Below, piece after piece: positions 59,855-64,000 of a stretch of 64,000 nt of DNA. The stretch comes from Paenibacillus swuensis. Its GTDB lineage: Bacteria; Bacillota; Bacilli; Paenibacillales; DY6. Below the pieces are notes generated by a model. That model saw nothing but the letters and a program-made list of their open reading frames with translations, ran no database searches and had not been told where the DNA came from. The stretch lies in contig NZ_CP011388.1 of the NCBI RefSeq assembly GCF_001644605.1, positions 2,465,001 through 2,529,000 on the forward strand, in the 5' to 3' direction. The position numbers and the translations under genes were made by a program. Position 1 is the stretch's first letter. Each line of letters begins with the position of its first letter.

Positions 59855-60745
59855 GTGCGGGGTGCAACCAGTTTGGGCAAAAGACAACCGAAGATACCAA
59901 CCCAAGGCCGGATGGGCCGAGTTATTGAATATGTATACTTAATTATAGGATCGCTGATTATCGCGTTAAGCTTTAATATTTTTCTCGTACCGAACCAAGT
60001 GGCTTCCGGAGGCGTATCGGGCATTTCCATTATCGTCAAAGAACTTTTCGGCGTGACCCCGGCTCTGACGCAGTGGGCGTTGAATATTCCGCTGTTTTTT
60101 GCGGGATTATGGTTGCTTGGGGGCAAATTCGGAGCGAAGACTTTGGTGGGCTCGGCCGTGCTTCCTCTTTTCGTTTTATTGACCAGTGGTTGGACAACCC
60201 TGACGGATAATACTCTGCTTGCTGCGATTTACGGCGGCATCGGGGTTGGTGCGGGTTTGGGGCTGGTGTTCAAAGGACGCGCATCCACAGGCGGTTTGGA
60301 CCTGGCGGCACAAATCTTGCATAAATATACGGGCTTGACCCTCGGGTTATGCGTAGCGATTATGGACGGGATTGTGATTCTGACAGCAGGCATTACGATT
60401 TCACCGGAAAAAGCGCTCTATGCGCTCATAGGGCTCTATGTGACCATTAAAACGATCGACGTCGTGCAAATGGGTTTCGGTTATTCCAAAGTGGCTTTTA
60501 TCATCTCCAATGAAACCGCCAAGCTTAGCGAAGCGATCTTACATGATCTGGACCGGGGATTAACGCGATTGACGGCGCAAGGCGGGTTCACGAACGAAGA
60601 CAGGCCGGTGCTGATGGTCGTAGTGGGGCAGACGGAGGTTACGAAGCTGAAGACGCTGGTGCAGGGAGTGGATCCCTCGGCGTTTATTATTATCAGCGAT
60701 ACGACGGAAGTGTTGGGCAAGGGGTTTAAGTTAGAGGGAAATTAG
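59855..60745 (+). CDS. YitT family membrane protein
   Basis: 296 residues: five to six hydrophobic segments in the N-terminal DUF161-type part (IEYVYLIIGSLIIALSFNIFLVPNQVASGGVSGISII at about 22-58; GGIGVGAGLGLVFKGRASTGGLDLAAQIL). A cytosolic DUF2179 domain ends the protein (NEDRPVLMVVVGQTEVTKLKTLVQGVDPSAFIIISDTTEVLGKGF). The substrate of this family is unknown. GTG 59855 with GGGAG (59840-59844) 10 bases upstream. Own terminator follows. Confidence 0.88.
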   Translation: MRGATSLGKRQPKIPTQGRMGRVIEYVYLIIGSLIIALSFNIFLVPNQVASGGVSGISIIVKELFGVTPALTQWALNIPLFFAGLWLLGGKFGAKTLVGSAVLPLFVLLTSGWTTLTDNTLLAAIYGGIGVGAGLGLVFKGRASTGGLDLAAQILHKYTGLTLGLCVAIMDGIVILTAGITISPEKALYALIGLYVTIKTIDVVQMGFGYSKVAFIISNETAKLSEAILHDLDRGLTRLTAQGGFTNEDRPVLMVVVGQTEVTKLKTLVQGVDPSAFIIISDTTEVLGKGFKLEGN

Positions 60746-60774
60746 AGAGGGACTTCGGTCTCTCTTTTTTTTGT
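60744..60774 (+). terminator. Intrinsic terminator after the YitT gene
   Basis: AGAGAGGGAC / GGTCTCTCT with loop TTC and eight T residues. Confidence 0.95.
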
Positions 60775-60865
60775 TATGTTATAATAATAGTAATTAAACA
60801 ACGCGGGATTGTTCACCTCAAACAGTTTGTACTAGACATGGAAAAGTCTCTTAGGAGGTTCAACA

Positions 60866-61615
60866 TTGCTACAAGTGCAGATTCGAAACGCAGGTTATGC
60901 GTATAACCAACACATCATTCATGACATTGAATTCTCTGTGAAACCAGGTGAGCTTGTTGGATTAATTGGAGTGAACGGCGCAGGAAAGAGTACGACCATC
61001 CGGGCGATCTTAGGCTTACTGGAGTATAGTGATGCTGATATTAGGTTTGGCAGCAAGGATTCCGCAGGAGCTAAGTACAGTTACATTCCGGAACAACCCA
61101 TTTTATATGATGGATTAACGTTGTGGGAGCATTTGGAGTTGGCGGCAGCGGCTTATGGCTTGGAGGAATCGCGGTTTCACCAACAAGCGGAGGCATTGCT
61201 GATTCGGTTTCGGTTGAATGATGCTCGCCATCATCTGCCTCAAAGCTTCTCCAAAGGAATGCAGCAAAAACTAATGCTCATCATCAGCATGTTAATTCAG
61301 CCGGACTACTATATCATTGACGAACCGTTTATCGGCTTGGATCCTTTTGCGACGAGAGATTTCCTGGAGTTTCTCATTGGGGAGAGAAGCCGCGGCGCGG
61401 GAATACTAATGTCCACTCATGTGCTGGACACGGCTGAGAAAATTTGCGATTCCTTCCTCGTTATTCACCAAGGTAAGTTGACCGCACAAGGTGACTTGCG
61501 TAAGTTGCGTCGATTAAGCGGTGTGACGGCTAATGAGTCGCTGTTTGAATGTTTTTTGCAGATGGTATCGTTTGACGGTAACAGGAGGAATGCCCTTGCT
61601 GCAACTGACACTTAA
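60866..61615 (+). CDS. ecsA: ABC transporter ATP-binding protein, EcsA-like
   Basis: 249 residues. Walker A GVNGAGKSTTIRAILGLL (about 37-54), Q-loop area YSYIPEQPILYDGLTLWEHLELAAAAYGLEE (very EcsA-like), signature FSKGMQQKLMLI, Walker B DYYIIDEPFIGLDP and the switch histidine in MSTHVLDTAEKICD. TTG 60866 with AGGAGG (60853-60858) 7 bases upstream. Its partner permease overlaps its 3' end (TTG 61596). In B. subtilis EcsAB influences protein export and proteolysis in the membrane; here the partner gene is damaged. Confidence 0.85.
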   Translation: MLQVQIRNAGYAYNQHIIHDIEFSVKPGELVGLIGVNGAGKSTTIRAILGLLEYSDADIRFGSKDSAGAKYSYIPEQPILYDGLTLWEHLELAAAAYGLEESRFHQQAEALLIRFRLNDARHHLPQSFSKGMQQKLMLIISMLIQPDYYIIDEPFIGLDPFATRDFLEFLIGERSRGAGILMSTHVLDTAEKICDSFLVIHQGKLTAQGDLRKLRRLSGVTANESLFECFLQMVSFDGNRRNALAATDT

Positions 61616-62744
61616 ACGCATCAAGCTGGAGTGGATGTATCAATATCAGGTCATTCGACTGGCTGTGGACTGGACGGTGGCGCTGTAAATTGTGATTCCG
61701 TTATGTCTGCTGTCTGGGAACCAATATTATCGATGGTGGGTAACCGAGGACATTCTTACGCTGAATTTTCCTTTTGGACTCACTGTAATCGCTTTGTACT
61801 TGTTCTGCTGGACAGGCACCATCCGGTCCTTCATTCACGAAGCCGATCAGTTGTTTATGCTGACTCAACCAGATCGTATGCAATCGCTTAAACGATACAG
61901 TTTGTTGTATTCAGTTATCATCCATTTAGTCTCGTGTGCGGTGGTCTGGGTGATACTGCTGCCTTATTGGGTTCGAATTGAGGGCTGGTCCATTTCAATT
62001 TGGCTTCTGACGCTGGTCTGTACCATATTGTTCCGGTTTATTATTTCTTGTGTGCATAAATATAATTTCTTGTTGAACATGCAATTTTGGAAAAGGTTGA
62101 TTACGCATTTGTCGTTCATAGTCATTAGTGCAGCGGTTTACTCGGCGACCTTACTTTTATTAATCAGACAACATACAGCAGGTTATTGCTTGCTTCTGTT
62201 GCTCGTGCTAATTATGTCGGTGCTGTGCAGAAGGATAACTCGTTTTCAACGCAGTCATTTGGTCAAGGAAGCGGAGTTTGAGTGCAGACAGAGAGGTCGG
62301 ATGTTGTCGTATATACTGGGGGGAGTAGTGAACAAGAAGCGGATATGGAGAAGAAAGAATCCGTATATACTTAAAATGTCGAATCCTCTATTTACCAAAA
62401 GAAGCACATCCTCTATTCTTGTGGAAACGCGATTAAAGGCGTTTGTGCGTGATTCCAGCCAAGTGAATATTGTGCTTCAATATTTGGTAATCGGTGCGGG
62501 GGCAATCTGGTCGGTTCCTTGGTGGATGGGATGGGGGGTGTGGTTGTTCCTTACAGTAGGACTGGTTGTCTGGATGAGTCAATATTACAAGCAAAGTCTG
62601 CAAGAATCCTATATGCGGATGTTTACTTGGAACTGGAGAGACGTCCAGAAGGCTCATCATGCAACGGTTGTATTGCTCAGTTTGCCGTCGTTGCTGTTAT
62701 TGGTTGCAGTGGTTGTTGTAAGTTTATGGAGCCACACAAGATAA
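61596..62744 (+). pseudogene. ecsB: EcsB-like ABC transporter permease, interrupted by a nonsense codon
   Basis: TTG 61596 lies 7 bases after AGGAGG (61583-61588) and gives MLQLTLKRIKLEWMYQYQVIRLAVDWTVAL, then TAA (61686-61688). Reading on in the same frame gives IVIPLCLLSGNQYYRWWVTEDIL and a full permease with about eight membrane spans, ending at 62744 (382 codons in all). A single-base change of TAC or TAT to TAA explains it. A re-start at GTG 61692 would give a 350-residue protein without the first helix and has no ribosome site. Overlap with ecsA indicates former coupling. Could also be a sequencing error. Confidence 0.82.
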
Positions 62745-62746
62745 CA

Positions 62747-62776
62747 GCTCTGCTTACCATAATAGATTAGCAGAGC
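62747..62776. terminator. Hairpin between convergent genes
   Basis: GCTCTGCT / AGCAGAGC with a 14-base loop in the gap between the permease (+) and the TraB-family gene (-). On + it is followed after nine bases by TTTTATTTTA; no direct T-run on the other side. Confidence 0.5.
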
Positions 62777-62794
62777 CGGAACCTTTTATTTTAT

Positions 62795-64000
62795 TTAGGG
62801 TTTTTCCACCGTATACCCCTGTTTTTTCAACTGGTTCACGATGCCGGATTCATTGAGCATGTGCCCCGCACCGACAACCACAAAATAATCCTTCTCCTGA
62901 TCATCTGTAAGCATCTTCGTGATTTTGGCAGTCATGTTAGCGTTGCGTGTCAACCATATTTTATCGTTTATTTCGGCCGCCACGGCATCTTTAGGCTCGA
63001 TTAATACCAATTTCTCCAGTGTAGCGTCATCGCCTGCTTTCCAGGCCGTCATTAACTGTTTCATGACATCGGCGGTTTGTTCTGGTTGTTCATGATTTTC
63101 CAGTAAGCCCTGAAGATTCTTCACCTGCAGCTCTTGGGAGAAATTATCGAACATATCGATCTGGAACCGTGCGCCCTCCAACTCCACAATCGGCTTCTTC
63201 CCTGTCGCCATGCTCAAGAAGTACAAGTCGATGCCGTAATTGGCGGAGTAATCCGCTTTCCCCGCATGAATCGACTGCATGATTAACGCCGCATACCAAG
63301 GCTCGAACTTGTTATAAACTTCAGGTGTGAGACCGAGCGGAGCTATAGCTTTCACATAAGCATCGTACGTTTCTTTGGGCAGCACTTGATCGATCGTGGT
63401 ATCACCCTCGAACATGCTTTTCTTCTGTATGTATTCGGCATCATTCTGAATCTGAAGCATATTGGCTTCTACCGCTATTACTTCAGCGTCCGCATATCCG
63501 TCTCTAATCACTTCACTCAGCGGATAGATACTGCCATCTCCCACATGAATGGAACCAAGTAGATATACGGTGTTATCCTCATCCGACACTTTCCAGTACA
63601 TTCCCTTAGTACCCTGACCGTTGCTGTAAGTCAAATGCTCGTATACTCGTGTGTATAAGGTAAGCAGTTCCTGCTTCGTTATAGGTGTGTTCAAATTGTA
63701 AGATGTGCTGTTGCTGCCCACATAAATCTTATGTTCATGAAGGTAAGGCACCGCTTTAGCAGTAAGGAGTTGTCCGTTCTTTTCATGAATCTTTTGGATA
63801 AATTGATAGAGGGCTTGAAGAGCGTCATTCCGGCTAAGTTTGGTCAAGGATACCGGTGCTGCTTTCCCGCCTGCGAATTTCCACGAAAGGTAATTTAGAA
63901 TGACGTTGAAGTCCGATACCGTGGCCGGAGAGGTGTATTTGTTGAACAGTTGAGGAGACTTTAACCCGTAAACGGTGGACATGCTCACTTCATGCTGGGC
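62795..64000 (-). CDS. TraB/GumN family protein, partial at the window edge
   Basis: At least 400 residues; the frame stays open to base 64000, so the start lies outside. TraB/GumN domain begins GMYWKVSDEDNTVYLLGSIHVGDGSIYPLSEVIRDGYADAEVIAVEANM (GxxH motif and the conserved E-x-x), with GIDLYFLSMATGKKPIVELEGARFQ in the middle and DYFVVVGAGHMLNESGIVNQLKKQGYTVEKP at the end. Before it is a further region (RNDALQALYQFIQKI, TPITKQELLTLYTRVYE) that may be a copper-amine-oxidase or SLH-like module. Probably exported, but the signal peptide is not in view. The function of the family in Firmicutes is unclear. Only - strand gene here. Confidence 0.85.
   Translation of the reverse strand, partial: AQHEVSMSTVYGLKSPQLFNKYTSPATVSDFNVILNYLSWKFAGGKAAPVSLTKLSRNDALQALYQFIQKIHEKNGQLLTAKAVPYLHEHKIYVGSNSTSYNLNTPITKQELLTLYTRVYEHLTYSNGQGTKGMYWKVSDEDNTVYLLGSIHVGDGSIYPLSEVIRDGYADAEVIAVEANMLQIQNDAEYIQKKSMFEGDTTIDQVLPKETYDAYVKAIAPLGLTPEVYNKFEPWYAALIMQSIHAGKADYSANYGIDLYFLSMATGKKPIVELEGARFQIDMFDNFSQELQVKNLQGLLENHEQPEQTADVMKQLMTAWKAGDDATLEKLVLIEPKDAVAAEINDKIWLTRNANMTAKITKMLTDDQEKDYFVVVGAGHMLNESGIVNQLKKQGYTVEKP

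Noticed and set aside
61631-61891. 86-residue frame overlapping the permease start
   Set aside because: Out of frame with the clear permease sequence, Cys/His/Ser-rich and without a ribosome site.

Overview
The window reads as a chromosome segment of an endospore-forming, flagellated, S-layer-bearing member of the Paenibacillaceae (Paenibacillus-like Firmicutes). The evidence is spoIIID and an alpha/beta-type small acid-soluble spore protein, strong AGGAGG ribosome sites with frequent TTG/GTG starts, mbl, degS/degU, comF genes, a long-form hibernation factor, and a large set of SLH-domain proteins together with csaB, tagA and tagO. Almost everything lies on the + strand; only the last gene is on the - strand.

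Layout. 1-6055: spoIIID, mbl, the flagellar hook/rod genes flhO-flhP, a small membrane protein, fabZ and a phosphosugar mutase. 6128-11277: a multi-pass membrane protein, csaB (pyruvylation of the secondary wall polymer that SLH domains bind), tagA and tagO. 11444-24882: exported surface proteins, including two SLH proteins, the main S-layer protein with a long structured leader, and several Ig-like or unrecognised secreted proteins. 24986-29533: SASP, metK (short attenuator-like leader, no S-box) and a phosphodiester glycosidase family protein. 29621-35078: degS-degU, a small membrane-anchored glycosyltransferase-like protein, and comFA-comFC. 35173-45404: the late flagellar block yvyF-flgM-flgN-flgK-flgL-yviE-fliW-csrA-hag-fliB-flaG-fliD-fliS-fliT. 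45405-54845: accessory island with a c-di-GMP-I riboswitch in front of a vWA/TIG adhesin, a group II intron remnant, a broken RHS toxin gene with an intact probable immunity gene, an SLH protein, a frameshifted Imm32-like gene and a DnaA-box cluster. 54846-64000: csp, hpf, secA, prfB (programmed frameshift), a YitT protein, an EcsA-like ATPase, a permease gene broken by a nonsense codon, and a TraB-family gene that runs off the window.

How the parts fit. tagO, tagA and csaB point to a pyruvylated wall polymer that would hold the SLH proteins. The flagellar genes share a SigD-type promoter with a strict geometry: flhO, flgM, hag and flaG all have TA(A/C)A(C/T)T, 16 bases, then CGATA. The fliW-csrA-hag arrangement comes with two near-textbook CsrA hairpins in the hag leader, one over the Shine-Dalgarno. 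Immediately after the flagellar genes, a c-di-GMP riboswitch and terminator precede a large adhesin-like protein, which fits a swim-or-stick switch. The fliT-to-hpf junction, contiguous in B. subtilis, is split here by about 9.4 kb of accessory DNA with several decayed genes.

Limits: all calls come from reading the sequence. No alignments, structure predictions or database searches were run. Promoter and hairpin calls were made by eye.
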